DNA of 64,000 nucleotides. It comes from Flavobacterium stagni (GTDB taxonomy: Bacteria; Bacteroidota; Bacteroidia; Flavobacteriales; Flavobacteriaceae). Location: positions 186,001 to 250,000 of the forward strand of contig NZ_SBKN01000003.1 of NCBI RefSeq assembly GCF_004122105.1, given 5' to 3'. Positions within the stretch are counted from its first letter, which is position 1. Every line of letters begins with the position of its first letter. The notes under the pieces are model-generated. The model had not been told where the DNA came from. It did no database searches and saw only the letters and a program-made list of their open reading frames with translations. The translations under genes were made by a program, and so were the position numbers. This document shows, in pieces, positions 46,182 through 54,716 of the stretch.

Positions 46182-47512
46182 TTGTATGGTAAATAATACA
46201 CTTTTAAAATTATTCGGTCTTCACTATTGTTCTGACCACCAATAGCAATTCGATTCACTGTTTTTTGATAATCGGGTAATGTAATTATTAATGAGTACGG
46301 ATTATTTCCATCTTTACTCAATTCTTTATTTAAAAAAGTTCCAATAGAAAAGGTATAATAAACATTATCCCCAAATTCGTTACTCACATCATTCAATTGC
46401 CCGAGTAAATCGTCACCGGTAGCCGTGTATAATTTTGAATTGATTCTGTTTAAATGATCAGCACTGTAAATGCGTAAAGAGTCTTTCAGTGGATATTGCT
46501 TGTTGTGGGAGGTTCGAATAGGTTTCAAAATCAACTTGGCATCCACAATTATTCCTTTATGGTCAATAGAATACAAACTCTTTAAATAAGGAAAATCAAT
46601 TCGGCAAGCCAATCCCGTTCCAGATTGAATAAAGGCTGCGTTATTAGTTAATGTACTATTCAAATAAGAATTTGAATTGGGTAAATTTTGGAGCACTGTT
46701 CCTGTTCGATCAAGAGAAATTCGATTAAATTGTTTAGCAACATCAGTAATAGCAAAATCTTTAGTTAAGTTATCATTCTCATCAGAATCGTCATTGATAG
46801 AATAATATAAACGTAGAACAGAAGAAGTGTTGTATCCACAAACCGATGCTGGAAGCAACGACTCATCCGCTTGAATAACTAACCCTTTAAAGTAATCATG
46901 AAATTGATTGATATCACCAAACTCAAAATTTTTCAATTTTAAAAAAACATCTTGACCAAAAGTATCATTCAAGCGAATGGACAATGAATCATTTTCCTTT
47001 GGACGGGGATAAAAACTTTTATTTCCTATGGCTGAGGGGTCATAGTTTAGGGTACTGGTATTGTAAAAAGCGGTAGTTGTCTCTGCCGGTGATTTTACTT
47101 TTTGTGTAAGTTTAAAAACCTGTAATCGTTGTAATTGAGTTGTATCTCCATAATAATAGCGATCATTTTTTAAAATAAGTACAATGGAATCAAACACATA
47201 ATTTGGGGTGTAAGTATCTGAATCGCTTGAGCCTAACTTTAAGCTGGTTGGTGAAAATTCGAAATAGCTTTGTGATCGCACTTTGCCGTATATAGGATCG
47301 GTGTACCCTCCAATCAGTAATCGACTGGTTGAGGATGTTTGTAATGAATCAAAATTAATTGTTGAAACCCTGACACTGAGAGTGTCCAACATGACAATTT
47401 TATCATTAATCTGCATCACGCCTGTTCCAGTTTCTGAAATTTCATCTAAAACATCCGAATCACAAGCAATACATCCAAGAATGATAATGAAAACCCATAA
47501 CATTTTTTTCAT
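46178..47512 (-). CDS. DUF4270-family lipoprotein
   Basis: A 444-residue secreted lipoprotein with lipobox GCIAC (Cys17). Family pattern: a short linker, then DTLSVRVSTINFDSLQTSSTSRLLIGGYTDPIYGKVRSQSYFEF, long beta-rich domains and the ending RIAIGGQNNSEDRIILKVYYLP. DUF4270 proteins are common in Flavobacteria and Bacteroidetes, without known function. Co-transcribed with the outer-membrane barrel downstream. Divergent from the second envelope operon, with a shared 234-base control region. Confidence 0.84.
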   Translation of the reverse strand: MKKMLWVFIIILGCIACDSDVLDEISETGTGVMQINDKIVMLDTLSVRVSTINFDSLQTSSTSRLLIGGYTDPIYGKVRSQSYFEFSPTSLKLGSSDSDTYTPNYVFDSIVLILKNDRYYYGDTTQLQRLQVFKLTQKVKSPAETTTAFYNTSTLNYDPSAIGNKSFYPRPKENDSLSIRLNDTFGQDVFLKLKNFEFGDINQFHDYFKGLVIQADESLLPASVCGYNTSSVLRLYYSINDDSDENDNLTKDFAITDVAKQFNRISLDRTGTVLQNLPNSNSYLNSTLTNNAAFIQSGTGLACRIDFPYLKSLYSIDHKGIIVDAKLILKPIRTSHNKQYPLKDSLRIYSADHLNRINSKLYTATGDDLLGQLNDVSNEFGDNVYYTFSIGTFLNKELSKDGNNPYSLIITLPDYQKTVNRIAIGGQNNSEDRIILKVYYLPYK

Positions 47513-47528
47513 ACAGTCTGTTTTTTAC

Positions 47529-47536
47529 CAAATGTA
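47529..47536 (-). promoter_or_regulatory. Probable -7 box of the DUF4270 gene
   Basis: On the minus strand TACATTTG, a full TAnnTTTG match 16 bases before the ATG. No TTG is seen at the expected upstream distance. Confidence 0.48.
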
Positions 47537-47607
47537 ATGGCAGGTAAGTTTCAGCATAAAATTTATTATACCAATTACAGAAATTAATCTACGAAATTGA
47601 CTATTCA

Positions 47608-47671
47608 ATCGATAATCCATTTTGAGAGGACATTATGCCCTTTAATCGATATAATATCTGGTTCTATCGAT
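47608..47671. promoter_or_regulatory. Cluster of three ATCGAT palindromes in a divergent control region
   Basis: ATCGAT occurs at 47608, 47645 and 47666, each in a similar AT-rich setting (TCAATCGATAAT, TTAATCGATATAAT, CTATCGATTATT). A fourth half-like copy, TCAATCGAAATAAT, starts at 47731 next to the start of the plus-strand operon. The cluster lies between divergent envelope genes whose right-hand operon encodes a LytTR regulator, so it may be an operator. This is pattern-based only. Confidence 0.4.
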
Positions 47672-47698
47672 TATTTTTTCTGGTTGATATAACTTATT

Positions 47699-47728
47699 TT
47701 CAAGGTCAGAAATCCCGATTTACTTTTG
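47699..47728 (+). promoter_or_regulatory. Probable promoter of the kelch/LytTR operon
   Basis: TTC, 19 bases, then TACTTTTG: a full TAnnTTTG -7 box 18 bases before the ATG, with a one-base mismatch in the -33 TTG. Confidence 0.52.
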
Positions 47729-47746
47729 GTTCAATCGAAATAATAG

Positions 47747-48571
47747 ATGAAAAAAAAAGTAATTCAATTTCTCATATTGGGGAATATTTTTGCACAAGCG
47801 CAAACCAAAATGTCGGCTACTTTTCAGGGTAGTTATGATTGGGGTAAAAAATTCGCTTTAACTAATTGTCAAGGCACGTATTTAACGGAATTGCATTGGT
47901 TACCACGAGTTAAAACTTCATTTGAATTGGGATTTGAATACAGTCAACCTCAATTTCGTTCGTATACTTTATCGAGTATGGAACTAGATATCTTTCGGAA
48001 ATCCATAAACCTACTAGGGATACAATATGAAAAACAAAATTGGGAATTGTCTGCCCGTATCCAACCTGAATGGAGTTCCTACAACAATTCAGGGATGCGT
48101 TGGAATCAGTTATTAGGTGGGGTTGCTATCAAATTTAAATTTTTAAAATCCAACCAACTCCAACTTGGTATTCAAAAATCAACGCTTTGGGGTGCTGCAA
48201 AATGGTATCCTCAAATTGCGTGGTTAGGTCATCAAGGACATTGGAAATGGGAAATCGGATTTCCCAAAACAAAACTTACCTTTTATGATGTAATTAACCG
48301 ATGGGAAATCATAGCACAACAAAATGGTTCCCGATTTAAATCAACGAAAGACGATGCGAATGGAATAATTCATGGCGACTATTTTTCCTATTCAAGTACC
48401 GCTGTAAAAGGAAGTTTTCAACATCAATTTGACCGTTATTTTTCTGTAGAGTTACATGCAGGATATCTTTTTAGTCAAACATTTTCAACATGGAATGCAT
48501 CTTCTGAATCAACCCAATTGGTTAAAGAAAATGGATTAACAACAGGAGTAAGTATAAAATTTAAATATTAA
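47747..48571 (+). CDS. Outer-membrane beta-barrel-like protein, unknown function
   Basis: A 274-residue protein with signal peptide ending FAQAQ and alternating amphipathic strands through to the C-terminal GVSIKFKY, typical of small outer-membrane barrels. Motifs such as TELHWLPRVKTSFELGFEYSQPQF and RIQPEWSSYNN recall DUF6268-like barrels, but I am not certain of the family. First gene of the operon that continues with the kelch lipoprotein, a DUF4907 lipoprotein and a two-component pair. Confidence 0.7.
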   Translation: MKKKVIQFLILGNIFAQAQTKMSATFQGSYDWGKKFALTNCQGTYLTELHWLPRVKTSFELGFEYSQPQFRSYTLSSMELDIFRKSINLLGIQYEKQNWELSARIQPEWSSYNNSGMRWNQLLGGVAIKFKFLKSNQLQLGIQKSTLWGAAKWYPQIAWLGHQGHWKWEIGFPKTKLTFYDVINRWEIIAQQNGSRFKSTKDDANGIIHGDYFSYSSTAVKGSFQHQFDRYFSVELHAGYLFSQTFSTWNASSESTQLVKENGLTTGVSIKFKY

Positions 48572-48586
48572 CAAAAACAATCAATC

Positions 48587-49582
48587 ATGATTAGATGTAA
48601 AAAGAATGTAATTTCATTATTAGTAGTTGGAATCGCCCTTGTGGGATGTAACAATGATGATAACGACGATGAATTATATGGTAATTGGGTTAGTCGATCC
48701 GCTTTTGATGGGGTTGCACGAACAGGTTCCGTAGGAATTGTTATTGATAATTATGCCTTTGTAGGAACAGGATATAATGGAGATGAATACCTTAATGACT
48801 GGTGGATTTATGATTCAGAGAATGATTTTTGGGAACAAAAAGCAGATTTCATAGGATCGAAACGAACTTCGGCTTCAGCATTTGCAATTAATGGCAAAGG
48901 TTATGTAGGATTGGGTTACGATGGTACAAATAAATTAAAAGACTTTTATGAATACAATCCGGAAACCAATATATGGATTCAAAAAGCTGATTTTGCAGGA
49001 ACTGCACGATACGGAGCCGTAGGTTTTCAAGTGGCTAATACGGGCTATATGGGCACTGGATATGATGGGAATTATTTAAAAGATTTTTACAAGTATAATC
49101 CAACAACAGATACTTGGACAGTTTCGAACGGTTTTGGTGGAAACAAACGAAGAAATGCAACAGTATTTACAATTGGAGATAAAGCCTATTTAGGCACTGG
49201 CTTAAACAACAGTGTTGCACAAATCGACTTTTGGGAGTTTGATGGATCAACAGAAATATGGACACAAAAAAGGGATATAAATAATGGAGATGATGGCGAG
49301 TATAATGCTGATTATTCAATCATTAGAGGGAATGCATGTAGCTTTTCTATCAATGGTAAAGGATATATTACTTGTGGGGGTAATGGAACATCAACATGGG
49401 AGTATAACCCTTCAACCGACTTATGGGAACAGGTTACAGGTCTTGAGTCTTCTGGTAGAAATGATGCCGTGGGATTAACAATAAATAATCGTGGATTTGT
49501 ATTGTTAGGAAGAAATGGTACTTCTTATTATGATGATGTATGGGAATTTTTGCCTGGTGTGACTCAAATAGATAATGATTAG
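48587..49582 (+). CDS. Kelch-repeat lipoprotein
   Basis: A 331-residue surface or periplasmic lipoprotein with lipobox LVGC (Cys21) and an acidic linker. About six kelch-like blades of roughly 48 residues follow. Each has a GY/GTGYNG turn, a DFYEYNP or WWIYDSE strand and a W-x-QKADF/GTAR closure (for example FYEYNPETNIWIQKADFAGTARYGAVGF). This makes a beta-propeller suited to protein or glycan binding. It lies 16 bases after the barrel gene. May be the sensory or adhesive component controlled by the LytS/LytTR pair downstream. Confidence 0.85.
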   Translation: MIRCKKNVISLLVVGIALVGCNNDDNDDELYGNWVSRSAFDGVARTGSVGIVIDNYAFVGTGYNGDEYLNDWWIYDSENDFWEQKADFIGSKRTSASAFAINGKGYVGLGYDGTNKLKDFYEYNPETNIWIQKADFAGTARYGAVGFQVANTGYMGTGYDGNYLKDFYKYNPTTDTWTVSNGFGGNKRRNATVFTIGDKAYLGTGLNNSVAQIDFWEFDGSTEIWTQKRDINNGDDGEYNADYSIIRGNACSFSINGKGYITCGGNGTSTWEYNPSTDLWEQVTGLESSGRNDAVGLTINNRGFVLLGRNGTSYYDDVWEFLPGVTQIDND

Positions 49583-49591
49583 AATTAACAA

Positions 49592-49894
49592 ATGAAAAAT
49601 CAATTCATCGTAGTCTTAATAATAGTTTGTCTAATAGGCTGTCGAAAAGAACCTCAATTTTCGACAGCCACATTTCAAACACGTAATGGATGGGGCTATA
49701 CCATTGCAATCAATAAAAAGGTAGTAATCAAACAATCAATTATTCCAACAGTTGTTGGAAACCAATCTTTTGTAACGAAAAAGGAAGCCTTGAAAACTGC
49801 TGCAGTAGTTTTAAGAAAACTTAAACGTTTTGGTAACCCTACGCTAACAAAAAATGAAATAGATTCGCTTCAGATCACCTACCAACATGAATAA
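49592..49894 (+). CDS. Small lipoprotein, DUF4907-like
   Basis: A 100-residue lipoprotein with lipobox LIGC (Cys17). The body has the DUF4907 pattern: FQTRNGWGYTIAINKKVVIKQSIIPTV, then FVTKKEALKTAAVVLRKLKRFGNPTLTKNEIDSL. It lies ten bases after the kelch gene and overlaps the histidine kinase gene by eight bases, so its synthesis is coupled to the sensor. Function unknown. Confidence 0.76.
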   Translation: MKNQFIVVLIIVCLIGCRKEPQFSTATFQTRNGWGYTIAINKKVVIKQSIIPTVVGNQSFVTKKEALKTAAVVLRKLKRFGNPTLTKNEIDSLQITYQHE

Positions 49895-50972
49895 ACAATC
49901 AAGAAGTTTAGTAAACAAAGACTTTATTCTCCATGGAACACTATGGGTAATCATAAGTCTACTTCTGGGGTTACCGAATTATTTAAACCAACATTTTTCG
50001 TTGGGAATTTTTATTGCAGAATGGATAACCTATGTAGTACTCTTTTATTTTAACTACTTATTTCTTGTCCCAAAATTTCTTTTAAAAGGGAAATACCTCT
50101 TTCATTTTATCCTCTTATTGGGGTTAATTGTTTTCTTTACTGAAGTGCGAATTCATTTTTTTTTGGATGATTTAAAATTGATGCGTCCACCTCATTCTGT
50201 TATTGTTGAAGGAAAGAAAATACTGCTTCAACCCATGAAACAACCTCCTGGACCTCCTTTTTTTTTAAATGTTGCCATGTCATTTTCGTACATATTTATT
50301 GTCTTGATAAGTACAATTATTAAAGTCTTGTACGAATACAATCATAACTTTCAAAATCGATTATTAGCAGAAACAGAGCGTAAATCCGCTGAATTAAATT
50401 ACTTACGGAAACAAACAAATCCTCATTTTTTATTTAATAGCTTAAATAGCATTTATTCTTTAGCAATAAAAAAATCAGACCAAGTCGGTGATGCTATTGT
50501 TACACTTTCAGAGTTGATGCGTTATATGCTCTATGAAACTGATCAACGAGTGGTTCCATTAGAGAAAGAAATTAATTACATTGTTAATTACATCGAATTG
50601 CAAAAACTACGGATTCACGATATCGAAAATATTCGAGTGAATATTTATGGGGATTTAAAAGAAAAAATGATTGAACCATTATTATTAATTTCATTTATCG
50701 AAAATGCTTTTAAATACGGTACCGATTACAAAGGGAAAACCGATGTGCGATTGAAAATTACTGTACAAGAATCCCTCTTGGAATTTTACATTGAAAATAA
50801 AATAAGTCGACACACAGAAGATCCTGTTCACTCTGGGATTGGAGTCCAAAATATTAAATCTCGATTAGAATTATTGTATCCAAAATCACATGAACTTACT
50901 ATTATCCATGTAGATGGGAAATATCAGGTTCATTTAAAATTAAATTTAGAAGAAAATAATCCCTCTTATTAA
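49887..50972 (+). CDS. LytS/YehU-type sensor histidine kinase
   Basis: A 361-residue membrane kinase. Four membrane helices (about 10-145) are followed by a coiled coil and the His_kinase (PF06580-type) box NYLRKQTNPHFLFNSLNSIYSL, with the phospho-acceptor His near 185. A compact HATPase domain follows (ENAFKYG near 275 and GIGVQNIKSRLELLYP near 325). It has no separate periplasmic sensor domain, so the signal may be sensed by the helices or through the lipoproteins encoded upstream. Partner is the LytTR regulator directly downstream. Confidence 0.92.
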   Translation: MNKQSRSLVNKDFILHGTLWVIISLLLGLPNYLNQHFSLGIFIAEWITYVVLFYFNYLFLVPKFLLKGKYLFHFILLLGLIVFFTEVRIHFFLDDLKLMRPPHSVIVEGKKILLQPMKQPPGPPFFLNVAMSFSYIFIVLISTIIKVLYEYNHNFQNRLLAETERKSAELNYLRKQTNPHFLFNSLNSIYSLAIKKSDQVGDAIVTLSELMRYMLYETDQRVVPLEKEINYIVNYIELQKLRIHDIENIRVNIYGDLKEKMIEPLLLISFIENAFKYGTDYKGKTDVRLKITVQESLLEFYIENKISRHTEDPVHSGIGVQNIKSRLELLYPKSHELTIIHVDGKYQVHLKLNLEENNPSY

Positions 50973-50973
50973 T

Positions 50974-51705
50974 ATGAAATGTATTATAGTTGATGATGAA
51001 CCCCTAGCTGTAGATTTGTTGGTCGATTTTTGTGAAAAAATGGAAATATTGTCCTTGGTTAAAACATTCAATAATGCAATAGATGCTATTTCTTTTGTTA
51101 ATCAAAATAAAATTGATCTCATTTTTTTGGATATCGAAATGCCCCAATTTACAGGTATGGATTTTATCAATACATTGGAATCAAAACCGATGATTATTTT
51201 TACGACGGCCTATTCCAATTATGCGGTAGAAGGTTTTGATAATGGGGCACTGGATTACTTACTTAAACCCATTCCATTCAGCAGGTTTGTAAAGGCCGTT
51301 TTACGAGCCGAACAACAATTTAAACTGGTACAAAATAATCCTTCAGCACAAACAGAAGCACCACTTTTAGTTCAAGAAGAGGAGGCAAATTTTATGTTTA
51401 TTAAGGTAGGATATGAAACGATGAAAATTGATTTCAAGGATATTCTTTTTATTGAAGGCCTCAAAGATTATGTCAAAATAATTTTCACGAATAATACCAA
51501 TGTATTATCCTTAATGAGCATGTCAAAACTTGAAACTACTCTTGAAAATAAAGGATTTTGTCGAATCCATCGTTCGTATATTGTCAATCTAAAGAGCATT
51601 CAATCCATTCAGCGAAATCGAATTTTAATCGCTGACAAAAGGTTGCCTGTTAGTGATACATATCGGGAATCTTTTTTTAAAACAATACAATTAAAACAGC
51701 GATAA
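50974..51705 (+). CDS. LytTR-family response regulator
   Basis: A 243-residue transcription factor: receiver (acidic pair DDEP, phospho-acceptor Asp53 in LIFLDIEMP, Lys in YLLKPIP) joined by an acidic linker to a LytTR DNA-binding domain (FIEGLKDYVKI, then FCRIHRSYIVNLKSIQSI). It starts one base after the kinase stop. LytTR proteins bind direct repeats near promoters; a cluster of ATCGAT sites precedes the same operon. Confidence 0.92.
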   Translation: MKCIIVDDEPLAVDLLVDFCEKMEILSLVKTFNNAIDAISFVNQNKIDLIFLDIEMPQFTGMDFINTLESKPMIIFTTAYSNYAVEGFDNGALDYLLKPIPFSRFVKAVLRAEQQFKLVQNNPSAQTEAPLLVQEEEANFMFIKVGYETMKIDFKDILFIEGLKDYVKIIFTNNTNVLSLMSMSKLETTLENKGFCRIHRSYIVNLKSIQSIQRNRILIADKRLPVSDTYRESFFKTIQLKQR

Positions 51706-51740
51706 AGTAAAGGGAATCAACTCGTTTAAAAAGTACATTT

Positions 51741-51782
51741 ATCCATAAAAATATTACTTTATACACTCTTTTTTTTATGGAT
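51741..51782. repeat. 11-bp perfect inverted repeat before the aromatic operon
   Basis: ATCCATAAAAA and TTTTTATGGAT are perfect complements separated by 20 bases. The repeat lies 36 bases after the LytTR stop and 33 bases before the flavin reductase ATG. It could be a weak terminator for the two-component operon or an operator for the catabolic operon; the AT-rich stem and long loop fit an operator somewhat better. Confidence 0.5.
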
Positions 51783-51814
51783 ATTTTATCTATATTGTGT
51801 CAAAATTAAACACA

Positions 51815-52423
51815 ATGCAATTTGATCCTGAAAATCTGGAACAATCCGCAATTTACAAGCTGTTAACGGGTACCATTATCCCTAGACCCATTGGTTGGAT
51901 TTCTACCGTTGATGCTAATGGTGTGAACAATCTCGCTCCATTTTCTTATTTCAATCTTTTAGGTGATGATCCACCCCATGTGATGTTCTCCACCCGAAGG
52001 GATAACAATTCCAACAAAGACACGCTCAATAATGTCTTAACCACAAAGCAATTTGTGGTGAATATGGTGACCGAAGCGGTGGTCGAACAAATGAATGCAA
52101 CGTCGGATAAATTGCCACCCGAAGTAGATGAATTTGTTCATGCCGGACTCACTCCCATTCCTTCCCTTAAAATTAAACCCATGCGGGTTAAAGAGAGTCC
52201 GATTCACCTCGAATGTGAACTCGTACATCATTACTTTTTGGAAGGACATCAACAAGGGGGTGCTTGTGTACTTATAGGTCGTGTTATTATGATGCATTAT
52301 GATGATGCTGTCCTGCTTGATAACTACAAAATTAATCTCGAGAACTACAAACCCGTGGCCCGACTAGCAGGAGCAAACTATTCTAAATTAGGTGAACAAT
52401 TTGCCATAAAACGAAATTCTTAA
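51815..52423 (+). CDS. Flavin reductase-like (DIM6/NTAB) FMN-binding protein
   Basis: FMN-binding split-barrel protein of about 202 residues: FDPENLEQSAIYKLLTGTIIPRPIGWISTVDANGVNNLAPFSYFNLLGDDPP matches the DIM6/NTAB family, which includes flavin reductases serving monooxygenases. The start is taken as ATG (MQFDPENL); a GTG six codons earlier is possible. It lies one base before the monooxygenase/reductase fusion, so it may supply reduced flavin or act on a pathway intermediate. Start of the aromatic operon. Confidence 0.84.
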   Translation: MQFDPENLEQSAIYKLLTGTIIPRPIGWISTVDANGVNNLAPFSYFNLLGDDPPHVMFSTRRDNNSNKDTLNNVLTTKQFVVNMVTEAVVEQMNATSDKLPPEVDEFVHAGLTPIPSLKIKPMRVKESPIHLECELVHHYFLEGHQQGGACVLIGRVIMMHYDDAVLLDNYKINLENYKPVARLAGANYSKLGEQFAIKRNS

Positions 52424-52424
52424 C

Positions 52425-54710
52425 ATGAAGATTACAGTAATCGGGGGCGGCCCCGGCGGTTTATATTTTTCAATTCTAACCAAGAAAGCATTACCCCATT
52501 GTGAAATTGATATTTACGAACGCAACCGTCCCGATGATAGCTTCGGATTTGGTGTCGTTTTTTCCGATGAAACCTTGGGCGAATTCCTAAAACGGGATAT
52601 GGAATCCTATGAGTTGATTCGCTCCAATTTTGCCTATTGGGACGATATCATCATTGCGCGTGACGGACAAGAAGTGAGTATCGCGGGCAACGGATTTTGC
52701 GGCTGTTCCCGAAAAACTTTATTGAAACTATTACACCAACGTTGTACCGAAGAAGGCATACGTTTGCATTTTGAACAAAATGTAGACGATTTATCCCAAT
52801 TTGCAGATTCAGATATTATTTTGGCTTCCGACGGAATTGGAAGCGCGATTCGATCGCAATATGCAGCAGAATTTGGGACGCAAATCGAACTCAAGAGCAA
52901 CCGCTTTGTGTGGCTCGGTTCGACCAAACCACTCGATGCTTTCACCTATTTCTTCCGCTCTACGCCGCACGGAACCATAGTCGCGCATTCCTACCAATAC
53001 GAGCCTGGAATGAGTACGTGGATTTTTGAATGTTCCAACGACACCTGGGAAAAACATGGTTTTGAAGTGACCAACGAAGCAGATACCATTGCCAAAATCG
53101 AAGCCCTATTCAAAGAAGAACTCGACGGTCATGGCTTGATTTCGAATAAATCGCACTGGCGGCAGTTTCCCCATGTGACTAATAAAAAATGGTTTCACAA
53201 CAACATTGTACTGTTAGGCGATGCGAAAGCTACGGCCCACTACTCTATCGGTTCAGGGACGAAATTGGCTATGGATTGTGCCATCGGACTTTCTGATGCC
53301 GTTATTGCAAATCCAAATAACGTGCAAGCCGCTTTTCAGCAGTACGAGCAGTCGCGTCGTAATACGGTCGAAATGATTCAATATGCGGCAACGGTCTCCT
53401 TGGATTGGTTTGAAAACATGGATCGTCACATGCAGCATCCCTTCTACCAATTCGCTTTTGGTTGCATGACGCGTTCGAAAAAAGTGACTTTTGAAAACTT
53501 AATGATGCGCGACAAATCGTTTACCGATAAGGTTTTGGCCGAATTTAATGGCAACCAGGAAGCCAAACCCGCTGCTTTTCACGACTTCAAACTCCGTGAT
53601 TTAGAACTCCCAAATCGAATCGTTATGGCGCCCATGGGACAATATCGCGCTGAAAATGGCGAAGTCAATGAATGGCATTTTCAACATTACATCTCGCGCG
53701 CTATAGGCGGTGTCGGACTCCTTTTAACCGAAATGACGGCGGTTTCTGAAACAGGTCGTATCACTTTAGGTTGTGCAGGTTTATACACTCAAAACCAAAT
53801 AGATAAATGGAAACGAATTACAGACTTTATTCATCAAAATACCGCTACCAAAATTGGTGTTCAATTGGGGCACTCCGGACCCAAAGGCGCGACCAAACGA
53901 CCAAGTGAAGGAATCAACCAACCGATAGAAAATCCCTGGGAATTGACCGCAGCTTCAGCTATTCCTTTTGCAGAAGGAATGCCTGCCCCAAAAAGCATGA
54001 CTATCGCTGACATGGATGCGGTAACAGCACAATTTGTACAAGCTACCCAAAATGCTGAGGCAGCAGGATTTGATCTTGTCGAACTCCAAGCCCATCATGG
54101 ATTTTTGTTAGCTTCTTTCCTTTCACCCTTAACCAATCAACGAACCGATGAGTTTGGTGGTAGTATAGAAAACCGCTTAAAGTTCCCGCTTCGCATATTT
54201 AAAGCTATGCGTGCCGTTTTTCCAAAAGAAAAACCCATGTCGGTTCGCATCTCCGCTTGCGATTGGGCCGAAGGTGGAATCACCGAAAATGAAGTACTTA
54301 TTATTACTAATGCCTTTAAAGAAGCAGGCGCCGATTGCATCAATGTTTCTACCGGAAATACCGTAAGTCATCAAAAACCACTGGTCGGACGTATGTGGCA
54401 AACCCCATTTTCGGATGCCATTCGCAATACGGTTCACATTCCGACCATTACCGCAGGCTATATCCAAAATATCGACCAAATCAATACCATTTTATTGAAT
54501 GGACGTACCGATCTAGTGGCGTTGGGTCGACCTTTATTGTTGGATCCGTATTTTGTGCGTAATGCGCAAGCCTATGAGAATTTCCGCCCAACCGATATCC
54601 CCGACTCCTATTTTGCCGGAACCTCGCATTTGTATCCCTATCAAGCGGCCGAACGCAAACAAATGGAATCGATGAAGAAGGCTTTAAAACCGAAGAGTAA
54701 TAAAAAATAA
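52425..54710 (+). CDS. Bifunctional aryl-CoA monooxygenase / OYE-like reductase (salicylyl-CoA 5-hydroxylase or 2-aminobenzoyl-CoA type)
   Basis: A 761-residue two-domain flavoprotein. Residues about 1-385 form a class A flavin monooxygenase: GGGPGGLYF (FAD), DGIGSAIR and GDAKATAHYSIGSGTKLAMD. Residues about 390-740 form an Old Yellow Enzyme-type barrel: LPNRIVMAPMGQYRA, HHGFLLASFLSPLTNQRTDEFGG and ALGRPLLLDPYF. This order and length match 2-aminobenzoyl-CoA monooxygenase/reductase and the proteins annotated as bifunctional salicylyl-CoA 5-hydroxylase/oxidoreductase. Next to a CoA ligase and a gentisate-type dioxygenase, 5-hydroxylation of an aryl-CoA is the best prediction. Whether the ring carries OH or NH2 cannot be told. 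Confidence 0.88.
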   Translation: MKITVIGGGPGGLYFSILTKKALPHCEIDIYERNRPDDSFGFGVVFSDETLGEFLKRDMESYELIRSNFAYWDDIIIARDGQEVSIAGNGFCGCSRKTLLKLLHQRCTEEGIRLHFEQNVDDLSQFADSDIILASDGIGSAIRSQYAAEFGTQIELKSNRFVWLGSTKPLDAFTYFFRSTPHGTIVAHSYQYEPGMSTWIFECSNDTWEKHGFEVTNEADTIAKIEALFKEELDGHGLISNKSHWRQFPHVTNKKWFHNNIVLLGDAKATAHYSIGSGTKLAMDCAIGLSDAVIANPNNVQAAFQQYEQSRRNTVEMIQYAATVSLDWFENMDRHMQHPFYQFAFGCMTRSKKVTFENLMMRDKSFTDKVLAEFNGNQEAKPAAFHDFKLRDLELPNRIVMAPMGQYRAENGEVNEWHFQHYISRAIGGVGLLLTEMTAVSETGRITLGCAGLYTQNQIDKWKRITDFIHQNTATKIGVQLGHSGPKGATKRPSEGINQPIENPWELTAASAIPFAEGMPAPKSMTIADMDAVTAQFVQATQNAEAAGFDLVELQAHHGFLLASFLSPLTNQRTDEFGGSIENRLKFPLRIFKAMRAVFPKEKPMSVRISACDWAEGGITENEVLIITNAFKEAGADCINVSTGNTVSHQKPLVGRMWQTPFSDAIRNTVHIPTITAGYIQNIDQINTILLNGRTDLVALGRPLLLDPYFVRNAQAYENFRPTDIPDSYFAGTSHLYPYQAAERKQMESMKKALKPKSNKK

Positions 54711-54716
54711 ACTGTC

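Noticed and set aside
47635..47832. Small open frame before the barrel-protein gene
   Set aside because: It overlaps the start of the barrel protein in another frame and has no coding features; the region looks like a promoter.
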